Shown in pieces: positions 21,766 through 35,000 of a stretch of DNA of 64,000 nucleotides (positions within the stretch are counted from its first letter, which is position 1; each line of letters starts with the position of its first letter). Origin of the DNA: Nemopilema nomurai (lineage: Eukaryota > Cnidaria > Scyphozoa > Rhizostomeae > Rhizostomatidae). Position numbers and translations under genes: made by a program. A model generated the notes under the pieces. The model saw nothing but the letters and a program-made list of their open reading frames with translations, was not told the DNA's origin and did no database searches. The stretch lies in NCBI GenBank assembly GCA_003864495.1, contig ML133427.1, forward strand, positions 289,703-353,702, in the 5' to 3' direction.

Positions 21766-23090
21766 TTAGAAATGGTAACTTCCGATCCAGTTTTGATATA
21801 TTCTCCGATGACAAGTCAGTGGACTGAGAATGCCTCCACTTTTTTCAAATGTGTTCATAACAATTAACATGTTCGATACATTACAACTTGTAAATCTTTT
21901 GTATCGAGGCTTGGAAACAATCTCTTTTTCAAAAATTTAATGTTCAGAGCTGCTGGATGCATTTTTGAACAGGGGGTCAAATTGTGCTTAATGAGAACAA
22001 ACATCCTTTGTCCGTGTTATAGAATCAAAGGACGCAAAAACGCTTTTAAAAACAATTTGCATGAACAGAGGGTGGATGCCTCCGTGCCCCCGTCCATCGA
22101 CCCTGACATAGTTCAACCTACTTTTCCGACATTTCCAAATCTCACTTGGTTCTGGTATAATTTATGCTCAGGAGATACCCCAGATAAGTGAAATGAATTT
22201 TTAGCTCCAGTCAATAAATAATATTTCAGTCGAAAAACCCCCTTACACATCAATCGCAAAAGCTGACCAGTTTTGATGGCAAAATATATTGAAGGTGGTT
22301 GTAATAGGTGCAACAAAATCCTTAAATAAAAATTGCCTGCACAGCTCCCTTCTGCAAATAAAGCATTGGTTTCTTGTGGTTTTATTAAGTCAGTGCCAAA
22401 ACTTAGCAGCCACACAGAAGAAGTGGTGAAAACAGAATGCAGACAGAATTGTACAATCATGATAATGGGTAAGAAAGGTCTCTATTTGAAAACATGCAAC
22501 AATTTCGAGACAGCTTCTTGCATGGGTCAGTCAGGTGGCATTTCGATTGCCTTCAGGGGTGTGCTGAATTTGGAGATAGGGGTTTTCCCACCAAGAAAGG
22601 GGAATGCAAAGCAGGCTCACAAAGGTGATATATTTAAAAAACACAAGAATGCTTACCAATACGGATAGAGATAAATTAGGTATGCAAATGCTAAAGCCTG
22701 GAATTATATTACATCCAGTATTCAGTCTACTTCAGTATAGATTTTCCGTTATTTGAAGTTATTCATCGCCTGTTGCAAATTACTAATCTGGTTTTATTGC
22801 ATGTTACTTAAATCGTTTGTATGTTGTGGAGTTTCAAATTAAAGATTATTTTGGTGTATTTGTCAATGACACTTACCAGAAAGGACACTTTCGATAACAA
22901 TTTTCTTACTAGATAATAGTTGAGTTTACTACCTATGTTGAAATATTGACATTGATGATTTAAAGAGGAAAATCAATGGTTAATTCGTATCTAAATTTCG
23001 AAGGAAGAAGAAAAGTTTTGCACTTATCTGGAATCTAGACAGGACCTCGTTTGCAAAATTTCTTAAAAGAGGTTTCATAAGAACGGCACC
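21766..23090. other. Intergenic between H3.3 and ELAC2 (divergent)
   Basis: A 1.3-kb spacer. Open frames at 21940-22191 and 22333-22668 have mixed composition, no domain and no in-phase partner exon, so they are not annotated as genes. The ELAC2 promoter is expected just left of 23091; no TATA box is evident there. Confidence 0.45.
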
Positions 23091-26000
23091 ATGGCTGCCA
23101 AGATGGCCAGCCTCCCAAGCGGTAAAGTATTTCTACAAATGCTTAGTTGTGGAATCGAAGACACAGCGCCAAGTCTGTTTTTATTTACAGACAGCAAAAG
23201 GTTAGCATTTCTTGTTCGCCCTTATTTTTTTGTAATTTATACGAGCCCTCACTTTGTTGCAATTGAGATGGTGGTGCGCATTCTATGTAATTTTCATAAA
23301 TTTTTATTATTATCATTTATTATTATACAAACTTGAACAGGTATGTGGGTCTGAAACAGAAAGGCATAGGCGTGGGAAGGGTCTTGCAAAATGCATTCTA
23401 CAATTATACAACGCAGATTCAAATTTAATCAATTTTTTGGAGTGCATACCCTCACAGCTTGCTTCTCCGATTCCCAAAGGCTGAGATAAATTATTGGAAA
23501 CTACTGAAACCCGCCTTAACACTACTACCAACGTTTGGTTACTTGTTCGAATCATTTTTGAAGTTTTACTTTAATTTTTCAACACATGACAACATTCGCA
23601 CACCAGTCTACAAAGCATTTTGACAAGATGTAGATTGCATTATAGATGATAAGTCATGTATTCTGTGTTTTCTGGTTATTCTAGATAGTTATTTTCGCAA
23701 TTGGAAAAAATTAGGTGCATAATTTTAATACACTTAAGGCTGCGGTAAACATTAGAACAGTAGTATAAATGTAATTGTGAAGTTCAGGTAATTCAGTCAG
23801 AGTCAAAGTCAGGGTCACATTCACAGAATACAGCAGATAATGCATCATCCACTCTCTCTCTTGTCCTGGCTCTGTCTCCTTGCACATTAAATAGGACAAC
23901 TAAGGCTTGGATTGTCCATAGAGGTTGAGTAACACATTTGGTAGAAACAAAAATCAACTCGTTTCTACACAGCCATACAAGGGATACATGGATGTGCCAA
24001 TGTTGTAAACAAGACATGCAACCACAATCACAAATGTTCGGACCTCAACTAAAAGTTTTGACAAAGAAGTTGCAGAAACTTTCCTTTAAAAGAGAATTTT
24101 TCCTTCTTAAAATAGTTCTGTTAGTTTCAAATTTCCTATCATTGTGTGAAACCTCGGCTACTAGAAGGTGAGAGAATTGAAAAATGGATGTTCTCATCCA
24201 GAAAATGTTTACCATAACCTTAACAGAGTGCTAAAATCATTTATTTGGTGTTAATGACATGGAGTAAAATAATGGCATTTCTTGTGAATCTTGTAATAAT
24301 AAAATGATACCTATTGTTTTTGTTTTCAAGAAACTAGTGTGTTCTGTGTTCTAGTCATGATTTACTTTGTAACCTGATTGTTTTTTCAATCTTCAGATGA
24401 GGCAAAATTAGTGTGGATTTTTTTATGTAGACATGATGCTAGCTATACAACTTTTCAAAGATCAAAGATCTTACAAGGAGCACCTTAGAAGGTTGCTTTT
24501 AACTAGAAGTAACTTTCACTTTTCAGTTATTTCTATTATTTTTCTCTCTCTCCAAAAGATATTTATTCAACTGTGGTGAAGGCATTCAAAGGTTATTCAC
24601 AGAACACAAGTTTAAGGTTGGAAAGCTTGGTACAATTTTCCTGACACAAAACAAATGGAGCCACATTGGAGGTCTCTTGGGCCTCTCCATGACTCTGAGA
24701 GACATAGGAAAGTATGTATTTTTAAGTAAAAGGGTTTTGTTATAAGTGGTTGTCATCAGCTTCCTTTTCTCCTCAGTTTCAAACTATTCAAAATGCCTCA
24801 ACATCACCATATGATAAGATTTATTTTTTTAGGGAAAGTATCTGTATCTCTGGGCCATCTGGTTTAGAAAAGGTTATACATGGTGCAAGGTATTTCTTAA
24901 ATAAGGAGAACATCAACTTCAAAGTGACAGGGTACTCACATGAAAACACTGATACTTTTGAAGATGATGAGATAGCAATAAAACCAATTGTCATATATGC
25001 AGGTAAATTTTATTTAATATGTGTTAGTTTCAGCCTTTTGTATAACCATTCTGCTTTTTGTGTGGTGGCTGCAAAATGTACTGTAGTACTGGATAGTTTC
25101 ACCCCTAATTGCAATCAGTGTATTTTGGGTAGAAATTATAGAAAAACAGTAACATTGCCTGTCAACTGGATCTTTGTTCCAAGATAACCACTAAAGTTAT
25201 TGCTGTTATGAAATTTAAAATCATTAATACTTAATTTTGTTTTGGAAAGGTACTAAGCCAACAGTTAATGTCAACAATGCATTAATAAATTAAAACCCCA
25301 GCAGGTTTTCTCAATAAAGCACTTCTACAGTAGAAAATGCGCATCCATTTCTACAGCGCTGTGGAGGAGTAACCAACAGTTTGAGATATGGCATGATAAG
25401 CCAAACTTTTGATGATAATTTACAATTAATACCAAATCCAAAAATTGTGCGCTTTTTTTCATTACCTATTAGAAAAACGGAAGTTCCAATTCGTTTTAAC
25501 CTCAGATTGTCTGTAATGAGGGAAAAAAATGCGCACCATAAAATCATATTTTCGTTGAAAGAAGTGTCTATATCATGTGATTTCGAAACACGATTTTCTA
25601 GAAACCAAATAGTTTACATAGGAGGTCAACTTATAACTTTTCTAGAAACTTTGGACCCTTATCTTTATTTTCCTTTCTAAAAATTCGACGAATCTGGTTT
25701 CCCAAATGACCCCCAGTGGTGCAGAGCGATTGGGGAAAAAGGCCAACGCACATTCAGGATTACATCCTGGAAAGGAAAACACTTGTTGTTTGCTGATGGC
25801 TGTGCTTTCGATCAACTGGTGGTTTTTTCCGGGAAAAATCTACATGGCGAGTCAACATGGCCAGGGGAAGGAGCACTGAATGACGCCTGGTATGGAGTTT
25901 CAGAGAACGAATGGATGACAAGTGAGCTCTTTGCATCTTGCTTTGACTTGTTTGCCAAAAAGGTCACAGAGCGTCCTTTGCTGCTTGTTTATGATGGTCA

Positions 26001-29000
26001 TCTCACTCACGTGACTCTGCCAGTTATAGAGAGGGCAAGATCCGATGACATTACTAGTGTCAAATTGCCTCCCCATACTACAGATCTCCTTCAACCACCA
26101 GATGTTGCCTGTTTTGGGCCACTAAAAAGGCTATGGGGACAGAAGCTGAATGATGGGGTCAGCCAATGGGGTGCACGAAAACCAGTCAGAAAAGCGCAGT
26201 TTGCCAACCTGTTGTCGGAAATCTGGCATCTTGGTTTATCTTCTCGCAGTATCAAGGCTGGGTTTGAAGCCACTGGGATTTTCCCTGTTGATGGCTGAAG
26301 ATATCCAATTTCAAGGCTGGATGCCAACATGCTTCAGAAATACAAGGCCTGGGTTGAATCTGGTAAACCAGAAAATACCTTTGACGACCTGCTGCATGAA
26401 GCAAGGACCAGTCCAAAAAGGTACATCACCAAAGAAAGTGTCAACCCCCAAGAAGACATCAAAGCCAAAGAAGATCTCTTCAAAGAAAACGGAATCCTTT
26501 AAAGACAAACCTTTAGCAGATTTCCCTGCCTGTAGGGAACTTGGTCATATGTCATCAAATACACCAGAAGGAAAACAGTAGATTAGATCGTGGATTTTAG
26601 TCCCTGTGGTTGTCGCTACAGACTCTTCGTCGTCAACTTCAGCAAGTCTCGAAGAACTTATTTTGCATAAGATTAAAGACCCCTCAAAAAAGGAAGCCAA
26701 GAAGCAAAGGAAGATTGACCTGAAGACAAGAGTTGTGATTGATAACGACTTTTATCAAGCAATTAAGGAGAAGGATGGAATGAACTAAAGGAAGGAGGTA
26801 TCAGAAAAAGAGGAAGACCAAGTAAGGACGCTGTTCACGGGGGCGCAGAATGCAACATCTCAACCGGGAAGCGACGACGAACCGAATAAAATTGACGAAG
26901 CTTTCTCAGACGATTCAACGGATGATAATGACTCCCAGAGTGAATCAGAGGAAACAAATAATGGAAAAGAAGTCAGAGGAAAACAAAAAAAAGCAAAAGG
27001 CCAGGAATCTGCGGCAAAAAACAGAGGGAACACTGAAGAACGTTTGGCTAAAGAGATCAGCCTGATTACAAAGCAAATGGATGATGACAAGAAAGGCTTT
27101 TCTATTGCGTCTTCTACGGGGACCAATTTTATTGGTGGAAGTAAAAAAAAGTTTGCACCGGATCCTGATGATAATGCTGTAACAGTGGAGATGAGTTTCC
27201 TCCTTTATCGAGGTGTTGGATTTTGGGATTTTCCTAAACTGCAGGATGTCGAAATCGTTAATGTGAAGTACCTATTTCTGGGCCCATATCAGCCATTGCA
27301 AATCGTCAACAGCAAGGGAATTCGAAGAAGACTCGCGATTCAGTGCAATACGAAGATATGACTTCTATGGATGTTGATTATTTTTATGATTGGACTACTT
27401 TTTTTAGTTGTACTTATAGCTTATTGAAATATCTATTATTGTATTAATGTAAATCTTCATTTAAGGTACTATTTACAGAAAATATCAGCAAATTTATTGA
27501 ATCGAATCAAGATTCTATGCCAATTGAGAGGTGCGCAATTTTTTGCCACATGTGCGTATTTTTTCCCCTATTTGTGGTCAAAAAATGCGCATCAGTTTTT
27601 CATTCTTAAAAAATAATCTATTAAAGTATGGGTAGCAATTATTTGTTGCTAAAGGATGTTATCAAGGCTACTTTGTAGCTATATATAACTTATTTCGAAA
27701 TGTATTAACAATAGGGGGGAAGCTGAAAATTTCTCAACAATGTGCATTAACACCACCCCCCCCCCAACCCCCCCGCTCACCATACCTATCTGCAACACTT
27801 TCTCATACTTTTTTGGTTTGTTACTAATCTTTGATGGTTGATTTTCAGCTCTTTGATTTACCTTATGGTGTAACCCACACCTTTTGTGATACCTTGGATA
27901 CAATAACTAGCTTTGTGGCACAAGGCATGTTTGCTGTTACAAAGGCCTTTTGTTTACATAATTGGTAATAGTTGGCAATGAAGGCTTACATGCTTGCAAA
28001 ACATAGCTGCGTAGTTAGTTTTAGCTTTCCGTAAACCCTCTAATGAATGCCCATTTATTTGATAAATGAGCTTGCAAGAAGTTTGCATTTATTTCAAGAA
28101 TTGACAAATTGACAAATCTCTTTCATTTTGTTTAACACAAGTGCAGTTATAAAATAACAGATACCAAATCATACTCCGATCAAAGAAATATATATGTGCT
28201 AATGTTACCAGAAAATGAAAGCGTGAAATTGGTTTAGTTATTTTCAGGCAAAATTTGATTGTTATACAGATGGCAAACGGTTACATACGAAGAAATAAAA
28301 AAAGCAGAATATTAAATACAACACTTTAGTAGTTCATCACTAAATGGAAGATGTTTATATAAAGTTTCTTGCCGTATAGATATGGTAAGGATTCTAATGA
28401 ACACCCCCTTTGGGAAGAGGTGCTTAATAGAGGGAGGTTTTTAAAAGAGGGAGGTTTTTAAAAGAGGGAGGTGTTTATTTCATATGTATGGCTTTTAATT
28501 GGAGAAGGGCTCTTAAAAGAAGAGGTCATTTATTTGAGGATTTGCAGTCAAGCGCTGGGAATATACATTACTGTCTGTCTTATCTTTACAGTGTTTAATC
28601 TTATCTGTAAAGTGTCTTATATGGCCCTAAATGTTATACGGACATGAGCTTTTAGTCAATAATGTTGTAGTATTAATTTATCTAGATGGTAACACCATTG
28701 TTTATTTAGATTTCACGTCAAGATGTAACATAATAAATATACCAAGGATGATCAACAAGTACATTAAACAGTTGTTCGTTTTAGAGACGAAGAAACACAG
28801 TGCATGGAGTCACAATGAAGACAAACCAGATGCAGAGGATAATGGCGCTGTCCATTCTTTCGCTTTAAAGCCATCTCATTCCAACCCACTTGTCTGTTAT
28901 TGGGCCAAGCTAAGAGACTATCCAGGAAAGTTGCTGCCAAAAGTGGCAGTCCAGCTTGGTGTCCCAAAAGGTCCAATGTTCCGACAACTCAAAGACGGAC

Positions 29001-32000
29001 AAAGTGTAACATTGCCCAGTGGTAGAGTTGTGAGTAGTTTGTTTGAGAATGAAGACAAATTGCTTTGTTAATACTTTATATGGCGTAATTGATGACAGTT
29101 TTTTGCAATCAAAGTCCCTCAAGCACTTTTCTTGACCTGCTCCTATTCCAAAACTCTATTTAGACACATTATAGCCTTTGATTTACTTGTTATTTAACCT
29201 GTTACTGGCTCTAGAAAATTCACTTCATCTTAGAGGCTGTGTCTTGTACAAACAAATTCTTCCCTTTTCTCAGATCACCCCTGGAGAGGTCACAGAGCCC
29301 CCCATTCCTGGACCTTCATTCCTGATAATTGATTGTCCAACCAAGAAGTACATTTCCTCGATCACAAAGAATGAATGCCTTGGAAGCTGTCAGGCTGGTG
29401 GTAAAAACAGAACAAATATGGTGGTGCATATCGCAGAAAAAGATATTATTAATGACCAACTGTATCAACAGTGGATGGCAAAGTATGCAAAGTGCACTGT
29501 TCTTTCTACCAATTTCAACTCATATTATGACGAATATCTCTCTTTTTGGCACAGATTGGTTCCCGTGTTTCTGTATTTCAGTTTTTCTGTTTCTGTATTC
29601 ATTTTTGTTTGATGCGATGTTTATCAAGGAAGCTGTATGCTCAGCAATTTCTGAGAAGTATAAACCTGGGCATATTTATCAAACTTAGCTCGCCTTGTCC
29701 TTTTTCAGAAGCGTTGTAGTCTGTTTGATACCAGATACTAAGTTTGTTACTTTTCTCAAAATATTCCGTTTGCAAACTGTTAAATGTTTGCTTCTTTCTA
29801 AGTAGCCATGTCTTTTGTACCATAGATTATGGTAAATTGTGAGTTTGGAAACCGCAGCTTGTTGATATACTCTATTATAAGAACCATGACGAATAAAAGA
29901 TGCATATTGTTGAGATCGTCGACAACTTCGTGTTTAAGTCAATTAATTAGACGATATATAAATCAGGTGTTAGACAAATCCGATTAGACAAATCCATTAG
30001 GTGACATAATCCGGTATATAAATTAGGTGTTAGACATATCCAATAGGTGACATAAACGTTTCGACTCTATCCAGAGTCATCGAAGAGAAAATGCAAAGTT
30101 GTCCACTATCTCCACAATAAGCATTTTATATTCGTCGTGGTTCTTATTATAAAGATTATGGTCAATGGCCAGACTAAGTCAGTTGTCATGCTTTAACAAA
30201 TTATAGCAATAATCATTTCTTAAACTGTTATTTGTTCCTTTGAAGGTTTGATGAAGACACCTTCCACTGCATTCTAGACAAAAAGGAGCTCAGCAAATGC
30301 CCTTCAGTCTATTTAACACAATTCTCAATGCAGTGTCAGTTAAATCAAATCCACCCAGGCATTTTTCCTCTGATAGAACAATGGAGACACGTGAGTTTTG
30401 ACGTTTCATAATTGCAGCCCGCATATTACATCATGTGGCGTCTTGAAGTATTACATATTATAACATTTTAATTCCTTTCATTTCGTCTGCTTCGTTGTGA
30501 TAGCCTCGCCATCCCTGCTATAACGAACATTTTCATGATATGCATGTGTTCTGTTTCTTGTTTTCCTTTCCCTGGTGCAAAGTCTGCTATTAAGTCTCAA
30601 GCCTTTTTTTGTTTTATCAGTCATACGTTTTATAGTTAAGCTGTGTCCAACTTGCATTTGCTACCAACTCATCAAATTTCTCCAGTATGTGTTTTTCATA
30701 TTTTTAGGAATACAACACTGGCGATGAAAATAGAACCCCTGACATTAGCAAAAAGATGAGTATTTATTCAAGCAAGAACCTTTCGAAATTTAATCTACGA
30801 CCACAGAATATGCTTGGATTAGACCATTCAGATGAACTAAGAACTGTTGATGTCAGCTCAATCATAGAAGAAACAAAATCTGCTTTACGAGTGGCGGGCT
30901 TTTCGGGTTCGGACATCCATGATGGTCGATGCGATTCTTCTGGTATCATCAGAGAAGAAAAGAGCTTAGAAAATGTGTCCTTGGAAGAAAATATACACTC
31001 GAAGCGAAAAAGAGAAAGTAGAGAAGAACTTATGGGGCTGAATTGTACTGGCAGTCCATCCCCAAAATTGTGTAAATGTGCCCCGAAACGAGATGATCTC
31101 ACGTCAAAAGTTGTTTTGAATCAGGGATCGGATTGTTCCTGTACGCAAAACCAGCGTTCACAGATGAGAGCGACCAGTGGTGGATTCCCAAAGCTGGTGA
31201 TGCTAGGGACAGGCTCTTCTGTACCCTCGAAGTACAGGAATGTCTCATCTATTCTGGTAAATGCAAGGTTTGTATATCAAGGCTTTTCCTAAGCGCTTTT
31301 GTTTTGCTGCTTTAGACCATCCATTGATAATGGATTTGTTTCTGTGATATTTTTGTGTGATTTTCGTAGTTTTTTCCCTTTAGGGCCTGCCAGGTTTATA
31401 TCACATATGGATAAAATGCTAGGTTCAGAGTTACGTTGGCTCAACCTCTACATCGTGGTTTATATGTAGAAGGACAATTAAAGATAGGAGCATGAATATG
31501 AGTTATCTTTGAGAAAACAATGTCAGTTGCTTGTTAATGTAAGTGATAAGATGACAACTATATGATGAATCACAAGGATTTCGTACGAAGAGTCATAGAG
31601 AGTGTAGAAATATACCTATATGAGACTCGAACTCACGACCCCAGACTTTATATGCCAAGTGCTCTACCGTTGAGCTATCGAGTCATGCTTTCAAGTCATC
31701 ACTCAAGGTCAACACTTTAACATGACACTTTGACTGTATAATGCTTTTGATATATTTCATGAGCAAGATTTCTCTCAACTACACTGCTCTATGTTACAGT
31801 CAAAATACGTGTATGCTGCTTGACTGTGGGGAAGGCTCCTACAGCCAGATCCAAAACCATTTTGGGAAGGAAGCCAAGGGTATACTGAAGAGATTGCAGT
31901 TCGTTTTCATTTCTCATCTCCATGCAGACCACCACTTGGTAATCATTCGTCTTTTTTGTTCTTGATAAAAATGATGACGTCATTTTTCAAGCAATAGCAG

Positions 32001-35000
32001 TAATTGTTTTGTGTTTTACAAATTATATTCAACCTCCTGGCTATCCAAATCGGCCTATAGATTCACCGTTCATGTTTGGTAGATTCTGCAATCAGGAGTA
32101 AGGTTAGAGACTAAAGATTCGAGATGAAAATCTCAGATTAATGATTCGTGATAGAGAATCGAAAAAAGCAGACTTCATGCTTTAGATTGAGATTTTCAGT
32201 TATTGTGATTGGCAGAACGAAATGATAACCTGTCAATCAATATCCATGGAATCCTAGATAAATGATAATTTGTGAATGTTCAATAAATGCAAATTAGTCT
32301 GAAACAAGCAATGTTTAACACAGTTTTACTTTAATTGGCAGGGCCTGATCAGAATTCTGAAGCTTCGACAAAAGTTAATGAATAAGGTATTTGTACGAGG
32401 TTTTCTGCAGTTTACCAGCGTGCTTACATGGGAGATGCTTCAAATCCAGCTTTATGCTAATGAAATATTTCAAAACAAGTGGATATTTGTCATCTGAATC
32501 CAACTAATACTGGAATGGTATTGTGAATTTTGTGATTTCGAGAAACTCTTATATTTTGTTTAGATGTACTTTGGTTTTTTATTCTTATTTGAACTTATTC
32601 GTAGTAGACTATGTTGGTTTAGCTGGTAGAAGCTTCTGTTGTATTAAACAATAGAAGTGTCAGGAGGGACATGCAACAAGTGATTTTCAAATAGTCATAC
32701 CTGTATTTATGTATTCGAACAGGATGACGTCACGTACATCCCGCCCATCATTGCCGGGCCGAAGAGGCTCGCTGCCTGGCTTCGCGAGTATTCATCATCC
32801 TGCGAAAGTTTAACATACCGGTAATTTCAACCTCACTTTTCTGTTTTCATTCTTTATCAGGTTTTTTATGAATCTTTTTTTTGCTTTTAAATGAGCGTAT
32901 AGAGATACTGTTGCCCTGGACATGCAAGTTTGCAATGGAACTAAAATGGTAGGGAATCATTTATTGTAGATTTGTTGATTGCAAGAGGCTGGTCTGGAAA
33001 GAAAGTCCCACTGCCCTGATTAAGGAGATCCCCGAACTCGCGAAGGTAACAATCAAGCAAATTTTATGAACATAAAGCAGTTCTATACTATAAGTTTTGT
33101 AAATATATAAGCTGTTAAACTTTTTTTCATTATTAATCACATGCACAGATGAGTAGTTTTGATGTTATTGATTAGGAAGAAGTAGCATTTAAAAATTCAA
33201 TCATTACTCTACCCGTTTGGCGCATTTTCCGCATTTGTACTTAATTGACATTGCAAATTAAGTACCAGTTGATGGGAAGCTGTGAATTTGAAAACCTGGC
33301 AAAGGTCGCGAGCTTTCCTTTTATATGTTTGTGACGTTTTCAATGCTGGACCTAATTTTGTTACCAAGCTGAAAACGTTGCACCACACAAATGTGCAGAA
33401 TGCAGTAAATGTTGCATAGCAGGCCTTATCATTTTCTTTCGTACGATAAGTGCATTATTTCTTACGAACTCGAAATCGACTTATATTTGCATTATAATCT
33501 CAAGCTTTTTAGAGATGTTTTGCGCCACAAAGCTCGCTTTGTTGTTCCGATATGCAGCGCGTAGAGAACTAGACTGTGCGATTTCTCAAGTGTTCTATGC
33601 TTTAGGTTATGATTGTGCCAGTCGACCACAACACCGAGGCGTACGGAATCGCCATTACCCATCAGGATGGCTGGAAAATCACGTACTCGGGAGATACTGT
33701 TCCTTGTGAGAGTTTAGTGGATGCAGGTGAGATTTTTATAGTTTAGATTGCTAGCCAGTAGGAAGAAGAAAATTCAAGCACCCTCTTAGAATAATTGTCA
33801 ATTTAAGCACTGATTCGAATACTAGACAATTTAAGCACGTTTTTTATATCTGTAGTATCATAGATGTTTACTGATCATACTGAATAGTGTAGCAATTGGT
33901 TTGTTATAGGCAAGGGTTATAGGCTTTCTTTAAGAGGGGCAAGGCAGTGTTTTCAAATAATTGATTTGTTTCTTAAGTGTAGAGGTGATTTGCAGATAAG
34001 TGCCAGTGAAAGCTTGATTTTGAAGTAGATGAACCTTGCAGGCAAAGATTCAACATTGCTTATTCATGAAGCAACCTTTGAAGATGGCCTGGAAGAAGAT
34101 GCGAAAGATAAGCACCACAGGTAATTCTTGTGATTTGTGAATCTTCAATTTTGCATCTAAAAACAAATACGTATGCCCCTGAAATGTAAGTACTACGAGT
34201 CAGATTCAGCAGTAACGACTTGTGTTTACAGATATCGTTTCTTTGTAGAGCGTTCCTTCATGAATCTTTATCCATATCATCAAAGCAGACAGACTTTATG
34301 AAATTAAACCAGCATATCCTACCGAACTTTGACCGATTTCCTAAATATTATACAAATTTAGTAGTTTAAAAAGACCTTTCTATTTTCAGCACTTGTGGTC
34401 AGGCTATGGAGATTGCAGAGAAGATGAGAGCGAAAAATGTCCTCTTAACCCATTTTAGTCAACGTTATGCCAAGTTGCCAGTCATGAAGAATGAAACACC
34501 GGTCGCTGTGGCATTCGATCACATGGAGGTAGGGTGATCACGTGGTCTTAGGATTCTCCTGTAAACATTAAAAGTGAAAAGTGCCATGCATTCGAGTTCA
34601 CCCCAAAGTTCAAACTTTAGGCAGCGAGTTTACTCGCTTTCTAATGTTCCCCACTTTCTGTGTAACTTTACCTATGAAACGTTTGAGAATGTGATCGACC
34701 TGAAGTTGATTTTGGTTTCCAATGTACCTTTTAAAAACTAGCCCCAAGACATTGCCATGACTTCACTTGACGTAAGAGACCCTTATTCACAAAGCACTAA
34801 TTGTCACTGAATCAACAAACCACTGTTTGTTTCCATCGCTCTCCCATCTTTCCCCCCTTTATCTGACCATCAATCACATTTTCCTCTAACAACACATTTC
34901 TTACTGACCCGAAAATGTTGACCCTTCATCTCCCTGCTTTGAAGATTCATCCCTCATATTCTACGCATTTTGTTGTTTGCCGATGATCATTTCACTTTCA

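Noticed and set aside
22333..22668. 111-codon plus-strand frame
   Set aside because: Composition is mixed, and no domain or partner exon was found.
25381..25680. 99-codon frame left of the transposase remnant, tested as its missing N-terminus
   Set aside because: No helix-turn-helix or CENP-B-like pattern; it spans subterminal repeats instead.
31613..31687. Functional tRNA gene
   Set aside because: The acceptor stem does not pair and the anticodon stem is imperfect, so it is listed as a relic.
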